64,000 bases of DNA from the NCBI GenBank assembly GCA_020466095.1, contig CM035808.1, positions 26,551,151 through 26,615,150 on the forward strand. Direction: 5' to 3'. The DNA is from Chlorops oryzae. Its lineage: Eukaryota > Arthropoda > Insecta > Diptera > Chloropidae. Below, piece by piece: positions 19,145 through 31,491 of this stretch (the first letter of the stretch is position 1; each line of letters starts with the position of its first letter). Position numbers and translations under genes: made by a program. A model generated the notes under the pieces. The model saw only the letters and a program-made list of their open reading frames with translations. It searched no databases and was not told where the DNA came from.

Positions 19145-20120
19145 TATAAACTAGGTACGATAACTCTTAATTACACAATTATTCGTAAAACGAACGGGCG
19201 TAATCGGATCTGAAAACCCGATACTTGGAATTGGGTTGAAACGAAAATTAATCCTTGGATGCATTGACTGAACAATTAAATTTTGTATCCATTATCCTGA
19301 CTCCTACAGATATTAGATATTTGTATACGTACACGAATAAGTTTTTTCCTCTCTTTTTTTTTTGTATTATTATTATATACATACATATGTATGTATATGT
19401 TTGTACCATTTTTTTTTTTTTTATTAAATAACCCGAAGCGATTGGTATGAAGCTAACAAAGCAAGCTTTCATTTCCAAGTATCTCAACTTGAAATTGGTT
19501 TTCCGGGAAGACGTTGTTTATTGCCTTTGTTGTTTTGTTTAGACTAGAGTAGGAAGAACGCGTGTGCAGAGATTGGTTTTCGGACGAATCAATATTTCTG
19601 CGAAAAATCATAATGAGCCCAACTCTACCGATTTCGTTGGCTTCCAACGGCCACAAACGTCTAAAGGCTGAAAATCGTGCTGCATCCACATCTTTCCTTC
19701 AGTCCCAAATTGGAACTCGTATTCACAGCGGTTTTAAGAAGGTTTTCTGCTTCATTTTTTGTTGTTGTTGTTCATTCAGTTCTCTGACAGAACTATGACC
19801 CAGTTTTGCTTTTATTGTACCATTTTTTGACTTATTATTTGTTTTTATTTTTCATCCATTGCTATTTGTGGCTCTTGATTCTTATTTTATGATTTTTTTC
19901 TTGTTTTTTCTCATTATTATGAAAGAAAATCCTTTTTTTTATGATTTTTGCCATTTATGTATATATGTATGTATGGATTTTGTTTGCGCGTTGTCGATGA
20001 AGGGATGATAAAAACAAATATATTTTGCATTCAAGACTTTCATTGATACGAGGGAAGTTCGAAAAGTGCAGACACAACCAACGAGTGGGTAGTATGTTTA
20101 TGGCAGAAGGATTTTGGGGA
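19145..20120. other. No gene recognised
   Basis: AT-rich spacer with TATG/CATA microsatellite-like stretches (19377-19400, 19958-19974). The overlapping ORFs at 19453-19798 are not supported by any family feature. Confidence 0.4.
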
Positions 20121-20122
20121 TA

Positions 20123-20296
20123 CAGTGAACTACGGATATATGCAATACCAATAAATGCAAAAAACCTCATAAGTGCAAGGTGATTTGAAGGCTTTTTAAT
20201 GCGTTCTTATGAAAATATGCATGGATTAATGCAAAGAACGCATAAGTACACAAGAATTCGAGCAAAGAACGTGTTGAATTTATCTGTACTCTACTG
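20123..20296. repeat. pogo-like MITE, 174 bp
   Basis: Begins CAGTGAACTACGGATA and ends CTGTACTCTACTG, flanked by TA (20121-20122, 20297-20298). Internal words such as AAGAACGCATAAGT and its complement recur in opposite arms. Immediately followed by a SINE. Confidence 0.7.
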
Positions 20297-20298
20297 TA

Positions 20299-20515
20299 AT
20301 TAGGTTAAGTTAGGTTACGTTAGTGTGGCTGCCACCATTAGGCCCCACATGGGCCCGTTTTGATACTACGAATAATTGGAAAATAAATAAAAATAGAAAT
20401 AGAGAAAAAAACGACACAAACATCCACGACCTTAGCTGGGAGTTGATCTCAGAGCCTCTCGCTTGGTAAGATGGCATCACAACCAAATATGGCACATAGG
20501 CTTTCTCGGATTAAC
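20299..20515 (-). mobile_element. tRNA-derived SINE, copy 1
   Basis: In minus orientation it has a tRNA-like head (GCGAGAGGCTCTGAGATCAA then CTCCCAGCT), an A/T-rich middle, and the tail GGCCTAATGGTGGCAGCCAC followed by ACTAAC and (CTAA)-like repeats. Head and tail match the better copy at 46376-46583. Its pol III B box is degraded. Confidence 0.72.
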
Positions 20516-20519
20516 TTCC

Positions 20520-21460
20520 CAATCTTCCCTTCTCTTTCCACAGCCCAGATTGGTGACAATAGAAGTTGAAAAACCGAAACTTATAGGTAATTAAAATTAA
20601 ATATTACGAACATTACTAGCTTCATTCTATGTATCTAAGAGTTGGTCCATCGTGATCCGTTTTTTTTTTTCTATTTTACAAAAGAATTTTTATAAATATT
20701 TTGTGAATTCTTCGTTCTTAAAGTACTTATTCAAAAATCTCCCAAAGACCCCAAATAACTTGAGAATGAGTGTTTCGAAATCATTTTAGTTGACGATATA
20801 CGCACGTATTTAAGATTATTTGTGTGAACGCATAAATAATGGGGTGAAAAACTTTTGAGATTCTTGGACTCGTTTTTCATAAAACACATGAGTTGCTTCC
20901 ACAATGTGCGAGAGGTTAAGGAAGGCCCTGGAGAGATGCTCTATTATTTTTGAAAATTCTAAAGGACATTATATAATAATATATAGTTAATAAATTTTTA
21001 TCCCTTGAATGAACGTCGTGCCGGTAGGAAGCCAAAGTAAAAGAAAAACGTCACAATGCTGTATACGTTTTTGATTTAGTTTGATCTTATTAGGTACGGA
21101 TTCGGAATAAAGTATTCTATAATATTAAATACTGATTTCTTTTCAAAGAAAACTCAATTTTCCTTATTTTTCAATCGCTTCAATTGAATCGCTTTCTTTT
21201 CTTTTGAACTATTTTGTTTTCCTTTTCATTACATTATTTCCTTCAAACGTTCTCATTAAGCTTTATTTTGCCATTTCTCAATATACATAATTCTATGAGT
21301 TATTGCTCAAAAGCAGCATGTGCCTCGTATTGCACTCGTTTGAAATGCAATTCTTTAGGTCGTGGGTTTCCGAGTTCCTTTCCTAGATTTTTCTGTTGTT
21401 GAACGACTCGCGACTGTCTTCGTTTTGTGCGTCTCTCACTTTCTTGATCTACTTACAACT
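20520..21460. other. No gene recognised
   Basis: AT-rich spacer without coding pattern or matched terminal repeats. Confidence 0.4.
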
Positions 21461-21469
21461 TGCTTCCTG

Positions 21470-21692
21470 CATGGTTGCCGTTTGGCTTAATTTTCTTGCA
21501 TAAAAAAATGCACCAGTTCCAGGAAAAATCTACCATAAAAGTTCAATGAGCAAACAAACTGAGTAATTCTTAATTTCTCGATCAGCTAAGCATTTTGACA
21601 AAAATGTACCAAAATCTAAACTTATGTAACAATCTACCGAGCAAAAAAATATACCCCACATTTGCTAAAAATGTAGCAAAACGGCAACCGTG
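21470..21692. mobile_element. hAT MITE, 223 bp
   Basis: Starts CATGGTTGCCGTTTGGCT and ends AGCAAAACGGCAACCGTG. It is flanked by GCTTCCTG (21462-21469) and GCTTCTTG (21693-21700), an 8-bp duplication with one mismatch. Interior words such as AAAAATGTA(G/C)CA are repeated. Confidence 0.82.
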
Positions 21693-22144
21693 GCTTCTTG
21701 TGTTTGTTTTTATTTTTTTCGCCTTATAATACGCACCCTGTGCCACCCGCTGGGCGTTCTTCGTCTCTCCCCCTCTCGCTAGCTGAGTCTCTCCCGCAAC
21801 TTTGTATACGCTCTATTGTTGAACAATATTCTTGGAAAGTTTTGGCAAAATTGTTGAAAGGAAAATTCGTTTTTATTAAAAACGTTTTTTCTTTCATTCT
21901 AGAATTTTCCAAGGCAAATTGTTGTTAGCTGCAAACGTTCGTGTACTCAAACGAATGTCAGACGTATGGAGAAAATTGTTTCGTTTTAATTGAATGCTGC
22001 ATAGATTTTCATTGGAATGCAATTAAATTTTAATGCCCGAATAAATTTTGCATGAATTATGTCGATTGTATTTAGTTGGATTGTTGAATTGATGCTGCCA
22101 CTGTTTAAATAATTTAAACACAGGGTTGCAGCTGAAAATGCTTT

Positions 22145-22373
22145 CAGCCCGATTCTGATTGTTCCCGGGGATCGAATTCCGAATTCCCGTCGAATTTACT
22201 TTTCTCGAGACTAAAATTCTCCTTTTTTAAATCGATAGTGTAAGGAAAATTATTGGTATGGGTCAAATATCCATTCCCCATAAAATTTCTTTCCCCAAAT
22301 ATTAAAAAAAATAAGAAATTTACGCTCGAGAAAAGTAAATTCCCCTGGAATTCGTTCCCCGGGCGTGTGTTGG
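22145..22373. repeat. CCCGGG-end palindromic MITE, copy 2
   Basis: Left arm CAGCCCGATTCTGATTGTTC plus CCGGGGA; right arm TCTCGAG-related word, GTAAATTCCCC and TTCGTTCCCCGGG, then broken off. The shared centre with GGGTCAAATA is present. Confidence 0.75.
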
Positions 22374-22824
22374 CGTAAAAGAGTATTAAAATCGCATGAT
22401 ATTTATTAACCGATTTCCAGGCAGCATGACTCTTTGATTGATTGGCTTCCTTCCTAGCCGACCTGATGCCATTAGCTTTGATAAATAAAATGCAGATTGA
22501 AAATGGCAATATTTTTAATATCCTACACGATATATCCATCGTTTCTGATTCCTACCAGTGCGAACCGCTTCGAAGCACTTAAAGAAGCAACAGTCAACAT
22601 CGCCAAGCAGAGTGTCGAAACGTGCTTGGCTCTTTAGGCTTTTGTTCGTTGAACCTGAGGGCGCGCTCGATTTCCTGTGATTTCAAGCATACATACATCT
22701 TAAGCTGCCTTGCCTTGTCTTGGTCTTCCTTCGCTCCGCTCTGCTCTGATCCGCTTTGCTTTGCTTTGCATCTATCCATTTTGCTTGAACTCCCGCATAA
22801 TTTTGCGGGCTATGATTTTGTTTT

Positions 22825-23712
22825 TATACCCGACACACTCTGTGTCGAGGGTATATTGCGTTTGTGTGGCTGTGTGTAACACCCAGAACCAGTCGTGATA
22901 GACCATACAAAACATGTATAGAAATGATCAGCGTCACAAGGAGGTTCGATTTAGACATGTCCGCCTGTCTTCCCGTCTGTCTGTCTGTATACAGTTATCT
23001 TATCGAAGGAGTTGAGCTATCTTGACAAAATTTGGTATGCGGACTCACGGCGACATGAGTAAGAACAAATTCGAGAATGGACCCGATCGGACCATTTTTA
23101 GGGGTACCTCCAGTACTAGGACCTGATATGAAAATCACAAAAACTGCTCTAAAATCGAAGTTTCTCAACATATTTTGATGAAATTCGATATTTGAACATG
23201 TTTCAAGGCAAGTAATACGATTTCCAAAAATTTTTATAGTGGGCGTGGCATAAGGGCGTTTTTTCAAAATTGTCCCCTACACCCGAAATTCAAATGGGAC
23301 TTAAACGAAATTTGGCACTTATGCTTCCTTTGAAGTCGTAAACATACTCCCAAAAAATTTCCCTGGTCGGTCCATTATTAAGGGTACCTCCAGTACTAGG
23401 GTCTGTCACAAAAATCCCAAAACTGCCTCAAAATCGGACTTTTTCGAAATATTTCAATGAAACTTAGGATTTGAGAGTATATTTAAGCCTCCGATTAGAT
23501 TGCAAAAAAATTGGAAAAGTGGGCGTGGAAAAGGGGCGGGTTTCATAACGAAATTTAACAAAAGTCGGTATATGGGGCCCCTAATGGCCTTAAAATCCTC
23601 TTGATTATTCTTACTTACTTAGTGGTCCTGGTTTTTGGGCGTGGTTAAAAAATTATTTGAACATGTGTCAGTGTCGGGTATTTTATTGTTAGGCTCGCCT
23701 GACTATAACACC
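22825..23712 (+). repeat. Dispersed non-coding repeat with an internal 280-bp tandem duplication
   Basis: Starts in TTTTTATACCCGACACAC and ends near GTCGGGTATTTTATTGTTAG. It contains the GATCAGCGTCAC and ATGTCCGCCTGTCTTCC-type words common in repeats of many flies (from memory). Two internal units are tandem: GGGTACCTCCAGTACTAGG at 23102 and 23382, and GTGGGCGTGG at 23239 and 23519, both exactly 280 bp apart. No coding region; class unknown. Confidence 0.65.
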
Positions 23713-23878
23713 CTTACTTGTTTTATTTGCACTCAACGTCGTCGTCGACGTCAACGTCTCCTTGTACCTATGCCAACTGCTGGATGTCAGTGTGACAGAG
23801 TGACTGCCACCGTAAATGGTGAATCTGTCTGTCCGTTTGTGTGCCGATTCGAGCGTGTCTCTGTTCACTTCACTTCAC

Positions 23879-23918
<40 letters not shown>

Positions 23919-24370
23919 TACTTTAATTAAGATTTGCTGAAAAGAACCTCTTTTCGGGTGCACATCCCACCATCTGCGAGTGTGTCTTGTAACTCGAAAG
24001 TTGTTGAACTTTTGTTGCGATTTTTCGTTTTGTACGGCTGAGAGGGGCTTTTTATAAAATAATATAATACATATGTATGTACAATATATATGCTCTAGTT
24101 GTAAAGCCTCCTTTTGAAGTGTGCATTGTGGATTTGCGAGGATTTCAGTTTTATTCAATTGCATTTGAATTGTTTGCTTTAAAAAAAGTACAAGAGTCAA
24201 TTGTGGGCTCACTGTAATCGCTTAAACCGATGAACTGATAAGTTTTTTTTTCCTGTTTTCTTTTTTTCTTCTTTTTCGTTTTTATAGACAAATATGGAAT
24301 TCATATAACAATGGACCCCTGGCAAATAAATTTCAAAAAAAAAATTTAATATAAAATTGGTAAAAACTCT
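23713..24370. other. Low-complexity spacer
   Basis: CGTCGTCGACGTC-type stretch (23730-23760) and a ~35-bp poly-T (23883-23917). No gene recognised. Confidence 0.5.
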
Positions 24371-24372
24371 CT

Positions 24373-24541
24373 CAGCCAGATTCTGAATATTCCCGGGGAA
24401 CGAATTCCCTAAGAATTTACTTATATCGAGCGTAATTTCTTCCTTTTTATACTTTTGGGGGAAGAAATTTGCTGGGGGAATGGGTATTTGACCCATATCC
24501 ATAATTTTCCGTACACTATTTTTTTAAAAAAGGAGAAATTC
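24373..24541. repeat. CCCGGG-end MITE, copy 3 (truncated)
   Basis: Left arm CAGCCAGATTCTGAATATTC plus CCGGGGAACGAATTCCC, followed by the family's GGGTATTTGACCCAT centre. The right arm is lost after the AAAAAGGAGAAATT word. Confidence 0.75.
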
Positions 24542-25840
24542 AACTCCGCTTTAAGATAACCTTAATGAGAGAAAATATGGAAAAACCTAAAGAGAAAAGC
24601 TCGCTGTTTTAGAGTTCTGTAAAGATTTGACTGTAGAAAGCACAAATGTTTATAAAATTTATTTTCTTTTTTGTTTTAAAGCTTTGACTTAAAGCCGTAG
24701 AATCCACAATATCAGAAAGAAACTTAAAAAAAATTCGGTGAAAAAAGGTCGATGGCAACCAAGAATGACGAACGTTTCACGGTCTATTGCAATTGCCCTG
24801 CTTTGCCTTGCCAGTCTGAATTTTGCATTACCAGCTGGCAACATCGATTCTACGAAAAAGTATAAAAGTCTGCTGAATGTAGGCAAAAGGGCAAAAAAAA
24901 AACAAATACTTAAGAAAATAAGAAAAAAGAACTTAGTTTTTTTTTTTAAGTTAAGGTTGAGCAGAGCCGCGATCATTCAGAACGATACCGGCTGAGATGG
25001 GGCAAAAACAAGATGATGAGCAAGAATCCAATTTGATGTATGAAATTGCGTAGATTTTCTTATCTTAAAAACAATTTCAAAAAAAAAAAAAAAACTCATA
25101 AATTGCGTGAATATTCAAACTCCATCATTAATCATATTTGCAGGTAGATTCTCGTTATATTTGTTTGCATAGTAAACTTTTTTAATGAAATATTTCGCTT
25201 GCTCCACGAAAATTCTCTCTTCCCTATGTAATGTGTGAAATTAAATTTGTATGGCGAACCTCTCCTTTTATGCTAATTTCAAGTAATTAATTTCGATCTT
25301 TGCAATTTAATGGAAATAATCATTCTCCGATAGAGATATAATAACTTCAATTTCGAGCTATTACGTGGCTCAAAAGAACACATGCTCAGTGATATTTTAT
25401 ATTAATTGTTCTCATGTATACACAATTAATGATTTTTTTGATAAAATTATTATTGTCATTATTCGAGTTGCTTGCGAAAGATTTTTTTTTGTAGGCATAA
25501 TTCATGCGAAAATAAGAATGACTTTTGTGCCAATGATGCCGATGATTTGAAAAGCTTCTTTGAATTTATGTTTACCTACAACAATTTTTCTTAATTGCTT
25601 CCTTATTCAACTGTAAAGTCATCTATATAAATAGAATTATTTGTAAATTAGTAGAAATTTAGTTATTTGATAAAGTTACTCGTTACGAGTAATCGTTTTT
25701 GGGTCTACTTTGGCTTTGAAAACACACAAAATATTTGAGTAAATGAAATTTTTATGTCGGAATGTGGGCAAAGGTATCCTTTTAAAGACACGTGTCGTTT
25801 GCATTTAAATATAATTCTCACTTGGTTCATAAAATAGACA
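24542..25840. other. No gene recognised
   Basis: AT-rich intronic-type sequence. Overlapping ORFs at 24689-24995 lie in A/T runs on both strands and show no family signature. Confidence 0.4.
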
Positions 25841-25844
25841 CATA

Positions 25845-26208
25845 CAATCCCAGCCGGAAATGTTCTCATAAATGACCAATTCATTATATTTTTCACCACG
25901 GATATCAAGGGGAAAATTTGAGTACTTATCAATTACAATGGTATTGCCATCGCAATTGCAATGGCAATGTCATCCAGAGGAAATGTTATTCATCGCAACT
26001 CCAATGGCACTGTCATCGAAATTAGATGTAGACGGAGTAGATCTACTCCACTTTCGATGATCAACTCGTGACATATGCTCTTATGACTGCCAATGCCGCT
26101 TGTGTGTTAATTTCATTAGAAAGTTTGTGTATAATCAGGAGGAGTCGCGGCTCTATGTCATGCTGAAATCATTGATTGCTTCACCGGGACATTTCCGGCT
26201 GGGATGTT
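25845..26208. repeat. MITE with CAATCCCAGCCGGAAATGT ends, about 364 bp
   Basis: CAATCCCAGCCGGAAATGTT at the left is matched inverted by GACATTTCCGGCTGGGATGT at the right. Internal duplication of a TCGCAATTGCAATGGCAATG-like block (25950, 25994). The GTAGATCTACTCC palindrome is central. No coding region. Confidence 0.68.
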
Positions 26209-26239
26209 GCCATAAAACTTCATTTACACTGTGGTTCTT

Positions 26240-26724
26240 ACTAAAGATGGGTGATATTGGCAATAGTATCGACTTCGGTAATATCGACTGAACACATTTT
26301 CGATATTTATTTATCGCAAAAACATATCGATTTATCGATCATTTTTATTTTGACTTTTTTGTTGAACAAAACTCATTTTTTGAGCGTTCACATTTAGATT
26401 AGGAAGACGTTCGCTCGATAATGCAACTGTGAGCGAGATGCTGATAACGGGAGATACAAATCCCTCTTCTGTCAACCGTACCAGCAATACGTTTAGAGTT
26501 GCATTATCGAGCGACTGTCGCCCTAATCTAAATACGGAAAACCTCAAACAACCGTCTCTCTCGCAAAACACTCAGATAGTGATCCAAAAATATCGTTCTT
26601 TGATATTGGATTTTACGTATCGATTTCCGATATATCGAAATGAAAAATATCTCTCAAAAATTTCAAATTGATGCTCAAAAATAACGAAATTTCTAAGTAT
26701 TGATATTTTCAGCACATCCCTAGT
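26240..26724. repeat. TATCGAT-rich element with a nested palindrome
   Basis: Outer ends ACTAAAGATGGGTGATATT and TGATATTTTCAGCACATCCC plus TAGT are imperfect inverses. TATCGA/ATATCGA words repeat in both flanks (26295-26340, 26590-26640). The centre is replaced by the palindromic element at 26392-26533. Confidence 0.55.
26392..26533. repeat. 142-bp palindromic MITE
   Basis: The 37-bp arm ATTTAGATTAGGAAGACGTT...CTCGATAATGCAACT at the left has its inverse at the right (AGTTGCATTATCGAGCGAC...CCTAATCTAAAT) with four mismatches. It lies inside the TATCGAT-rich element. Confidence 0.75.
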
Positions 26725-27584
26725 AATTAATGGCATCCATCTTTTTCTTTTAAAAACGTCACAAATAAAATACGTAATCGAACAGAAAGTACGGCAACAT
26801 CGGACACGATTTTTTTGAATGATTCCCAGCTTCTGGTAACTCAAAAATTTCGCTTTTAATTAAGCGACAACTTCTTCCGGTATCACAAACAGACACAAAG
26901 ATCGTCCAAATCGGATAACAATAGAAAATTAGCTGAAAAATAGTCACTGATCGCTTTCGACCTTTTGGCCGACTTTGGAGTCCAATCGAAACCAGAAACC
27001 TGATCTATCCGTAACGAATTAATGCAAATGGATTTTGTCGGTTACGAAATCCGGCGAAGAAACTCTTTCTCTCTTCGTCAATTATATGATTTCTTTTCAA
27101 CGAAAGTCTTTCTTATTCAAAAAATTATCAAAAAAAAAAAAAAAAAAATTAAATAACCTAAAAAAGACGAAAATCAAATAAAAAATTTAAAAAAAAAAAC
27201 AAACAAGCCAAAAAATTTACTCGCATGTCTTTTCCCTTCCAGGCGAAGATTTAAAGCACATAAAGACATCATCGCGACTTTCGCGTCTTTCAGAGCCCCG
27301 CAAAATTGAGCTCACCGATTCAATAATTTGTTGAACAATAAACAAACATAAAGAAACAATAGTTTGCACTTTAAACGAAAAGAAAGTATGCAATATAATT
27401 GTGCCGAATAAACCGATGAATATATTTTTCGTAAATGTTTTTTCCGTCGCATATGCAGAGAAATTTATTGAAGGTTTTTCGATCTTTACGACTTCAACTC
27501 TTCCTTAAAGGGAGCGAGTCTTTAAAAAAAAGACTGTTGCTCCTTGGCATTGATCGTGAATATTAATAAAAAAAAAGTAATTTC

Positions 27585-27617
<33 letters not shown>

Positions 27618-27717
27618 TGACTCAAATCGACTTCCTTAAACAAAATTCAAAGTCATAAAGATCATTATTTCGACACGAATTCGAGTGCAATAGCCTAGTA
27701 AAAGAGATAGAGAGACA

Positions 27718-27757
<40 letters not shown>

Positions 27758-28650
27758 AGAGAGAGAGAGAGATTTCCTTTTCGACAATGTTATTTTACCT
27801 TGTTGCGGACACTGCATAACATTTAAATTTCCTTATGAACTTTTTCTACACGAATTCGACTTAAAAGTTTTTATCTCTATGGCATTTCTTGAAAAAGCCA
27901 TGACAAGATCGTCAAGAGCGCATCAAGAGCTCGGATTGCAACAGCGTCCAGTCTGCTGTATCTACATCGTGTTCTTAAGTGTCTTGTTATTTTAGCTATT
28001 ATTACAACAAGGTGAACACACCAGCGAAGGGAATGAGAAGAAGCTACACAAAAAAGGAAACTCTAAAAATAAATACAAAAAGAATTTATTGCTCTGTGCA
28101 TATAAATATATTCCAAGACTCCAAGTCCCAAAACTCGTTTGAAGATCTTTACATTTTTTTTTTTTTTTTTGCTCGAGGCTAAACTCACTCTTCGGTCGCT
28201 TCCACACTTTTCCTCTCACTCTAGGTTACAATTCAGAGCTGCCACCTTTCAAATATGCCGTGGATCTGTTCTAGCGAAAATATTTTGATATTTAAAGATT
28301 TTTTTTTAATTCGCCATGAAGCCAATTTCCGTTTTTTTTTTACCTTTTGTGATTCAGTGTATACAGTACACTCCACTAATTTATTTTAATTATGAATTTT
28401 TATATTTCTGAAAGTTGGTGATAATGTGTTTAAAGTTTTGTGGTCAAGAATACAGCAACAATGCTTGCAATTTGTGTGAGCTTTCTGGTCTTACAAGCGC
28501 GGCTTTTTCAATCTTTTTCCCATTTTTTCATCCTTTGTTCCGCTTTGGGAAAAACATCGATTTATTTTCATTTGAGAAATGCTTTTATTGATTGAATTTG
28601 TTCGGAAAGTTTCAAAGTTTAAGTCTGAACAAGGGGTCTTATTATGACTA
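26725..28650. other. No gene recognised; simple repeats
   Basis: Contains poly-A (27129-27149), a poly-T of about 30 bp (27586-27616) and a GA microsatellite (27719-27771). 27200-27320 and 27880-28000 are more complex, but no bounded exon could be supported. Confidence 0.45.
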
Positions 28651-28658
28651 CTTACTAT

Positions 28659-29455
28659 CAGCCCGATTCTGAATATTGCCGGGGAATCTACTTTTCTCGA
28701 GAGTAAACTTCTTCTTATTTATATCTGTGGTCGTATGGAAGAGTAGCTTAAGTCGACATAAGACGAAATTGAGTTATTACATTGACCGTATTCTAGAAAA
28801 AATGCCCCATCATTGTCTCAAGTCCGTTTTTTAATAATTTATTTATTACCCAATTTTTTTGAACTTACTTAATAGCTTAAGTTTTTTGAAACAAAATTGC
28901 ATCTGTTAAATCATCTTATGTCAACTTAATTTTATTTACTTTTTCTTATCTTACAGTATTTATATGACAGAATCACTTAAGTTCACATAAGGTTTTATAA
29001 TTTCGCTTTTCACAACACCAAATTCTTTTTTAAAAACAACTTATGTACGAATATTATTAATCTTATTTACTTTGTTTATTTATGAAAAGTTTGAATAAAA
29101 CATCTTATGTTCACATAACTCGGTGTTTACTTTAATTTTTATTTCGATAAAATAGCTCAAGTGACTTAAGTATCAGTAAAATTTTAATTTCAATATGAAA
29201 AAAGCACTTAAGTGAAAAAAGCTTAAAATCTTTCAATAACTCAAAACAACAATTTTCGACTTAAGCTACTCTTCCATACGACCACAGATATATTTAAGGG
29301 AAGAAATTTGATGGGGAATGGGTATTTGACCCATTGGCTTAAAAATGTTCGCGATTCTTGCTCCCTGTATATTCCCTTTCCAGTGTGCATAGAACAGCAG
29401 AATTTTTTTCAAATCCGCATGAAAAAATTCCCCGGGAATATTTAGAAGCAGACTG
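28659..29455. repeat. CCCGGG-end MITE, copy 4, split by another element
   Basis: Left arm CAGCCCGATTCTGAATATTG up to 28724; right part from 29288 with the family's GGGTATTTGACCCAT centre and a terminal CCCCGGGAATATTTAG...GACTG followed by TA. The interruption is 28725-29287. Confidence 0.75.
28725..29287. mobile_element. 563-bp element with 32-bp perfect terminal repeats and CTTAAGT/CTTATGT subterminal words
   Basis: Starts CTGTGGTCGTATGGAAGAGT followed by AGCTTAAGTCGA, and ends with the exact inverse. Flanks are ATAT on both sides (28721-28724, 29288-29291), so a 2-4 bp duplication. The interior is punctuated every 40-80 bp by ACTTAAG, CTTATGT and CACATAAG words in both orientations. No coding sequence. 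Superfamily unknown. Confidence 0.8.
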
Positions 29456-31265
29456 TAAATTCATATCTGTAGTAAATAGCAATTAATTAATTAAATAATT
29501 TTGTTCCTAAATTTTTCAAAATCTTTGTCACAAATTTCATAATTCACAGTAACGAATACAAAAACGGCCTTAAAAATGCACGGATGGCAACTCTATTTGG
29601 TATCTTCAAGCTATCACTTGTTCGTATCGTGCATTTCTCTACTTTTTATGCGGCTTTGCGTTGATCAATCTGAACTTTTTTCAGTTCCAAGTTCGTCGTG
29701 AAGCGGGTTTGATTAAATTCTCGCTTCCGCAGGCGAGTGTGGGCAATGAGGCGTTATTGTTTTTTGTTGGATTTCGCGTGTTTTTTTTTCTTTTTTGTTT
29801 TTTGTGCTCAAAGTTCGTGGAGTTTCTGCACAAAGCTTCTGTGAAAAAATGCTTCAGATTTGAATGTTTCTTTCTTTTGGGGGAATTCTAATGAAACGAG
29901 CATCTTCGGGACACATCGTATTTGGTTCAAAGTTCAGCGAAAAGGAAAAAATATATATATATAATAAAGAAAAGAAGAAAAGAAGAGACAAAGAAATAGT
30001 TGAAATCGTAAAAAAAATAAAATCCGAAAGTGAGAAGATCATTTGTGAAAATTCTGTGGAAATGTTTCTTGCCCGAGGGTATTTCGTATGCTGAGCTCCA
30101 ATTACCCGCATATCATTTGCAGATTAACGAGAAAAAATGATTGAAGATACCAAGGATGATTGTCATCGCAAGGTATATCTTTGCTTTGTGAAGGTTGGTT
30201 CCACATAAAAATGACGCAAATTCCACGCATCTATGTTTAAGTGATTCCTTCCAAGAAGCTCAGTTTCAGTTGAACGCATCACCATTTTAATAATGTGGCT
30301 TAATTTATTTGAAAAGAAAAAAAAAATTCATTTAAATAGGTAGGTAATATTGAGAAGTCCTATAGGTAGTAAAGCAAATCCTCGAAAAGGTGGAAATCGG
30401 TCGGAGGAAAATCCCTTTAAGCAAAATCGTTTCGAAAATTTTAGCATTTTGAACTATAGAAGCTTAAAGCGTGCTCTTGCAACAAAAAATTTAAATGATT
30501 GAATACACCCAGCAAGAATTTTCAATTTCGTACAATCTTAAAATATTTTAGTTGACAGTAAACTTTGGCTTCAAATTAATTAAATTAATTATTTTTTATG
30601 TCAAAGCGTCGAACATTTTGATAAAAATGTTCAAATTCAACCGATTTTTAAGAGAATACAGATTCAAAGAAGCTTTTTTGTTAACCTTATGAAAAGCATT
30701 TATGAAATATCGATGTGAGAAAGGGGGTCAGAAGGTGGAAATAATTTTTAAATTAAAATTAAAATTTTTAAATTTCATATTCCATACAGCACTGCCAGGT
30801 CTGTGATTACATGGTTATTTTCAAAAATCGAGTCTGTTAATGTCATTCCAATGATTGTTTATTGATTGATTGATTGATTGATTGACTTAAAAAAAAAAAA
30901 TGCAGTCCTGGCGCCCACGATTTCTCGTCTCCAAGCTGTCTGAAATGAAAAGAAAAATGGGGTTATAACCAGTATAGACGTCAAAATGGCCGGACCCTCG
31001 AAATAAATTTCGGGTATATTTTTTTGTAGTTCAGTGTAAAAAAAAAATGGTATAAAATTTGTTAAAATTATGATTGAAGGTCCGACCATAATGGCGACAA
31101 TTCTGCTTCGAATCCACTTTGTTTCACTGAAATCGGTCCAGTTGAACTGGAGAAATCATGGCCGCCAGTTCAAAAGCAGTGGTTTCGAGATGAATGCGTT
31201 TCAAAATTGAAGCAACGTAAAAATTACTCATTTTAGCGCAGACCTTGCTCGACAACGAAGGCTAT
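29456..31265. other. No gene recognised
   Basis: AT-rich, with a TGAT microsatellite (30862-30886). 30900-31230 is more complex and contains ATCGGTCCAGTTGAACTGG, a phrase that looks like part of a dispersed repeat, but its ends were not found. Confidence 0.4.
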
Positions 31266-31268
31266 TAT

Positions 31269-31491
31269 CAGGGTTGTCATAGAATTCAATAGCTGTCGAA
31301 ATTGGAATTTTAGTCGACTGAATTTTCATATATATCTGATAGACATCCGGATAAAATAGGGTTCTGTGCAACTAAGAACCGATAATGGTTCCGATTCAAA
31401 ACCAAAAACGACAAAATTTGTGAATTCGATATGAAATTTCGATCGTTTTTAATTCCGATTCCGACACCTATCGGATTCTGTGACACCCCTG
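31269..31491. repeat. 223-bp MITE (CAGGGTTGTCATAGAATTC ends)
   Basis: CAGGGTTGTCATAGAATTCA at the left is the imperfect inverse of CGGATTCTGTGACACCCCTG at the right. Internal GATTCCGATTC/GATTCAAAACC-type words occur. No clear 8-bp duplication. Confidence 0.65.
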
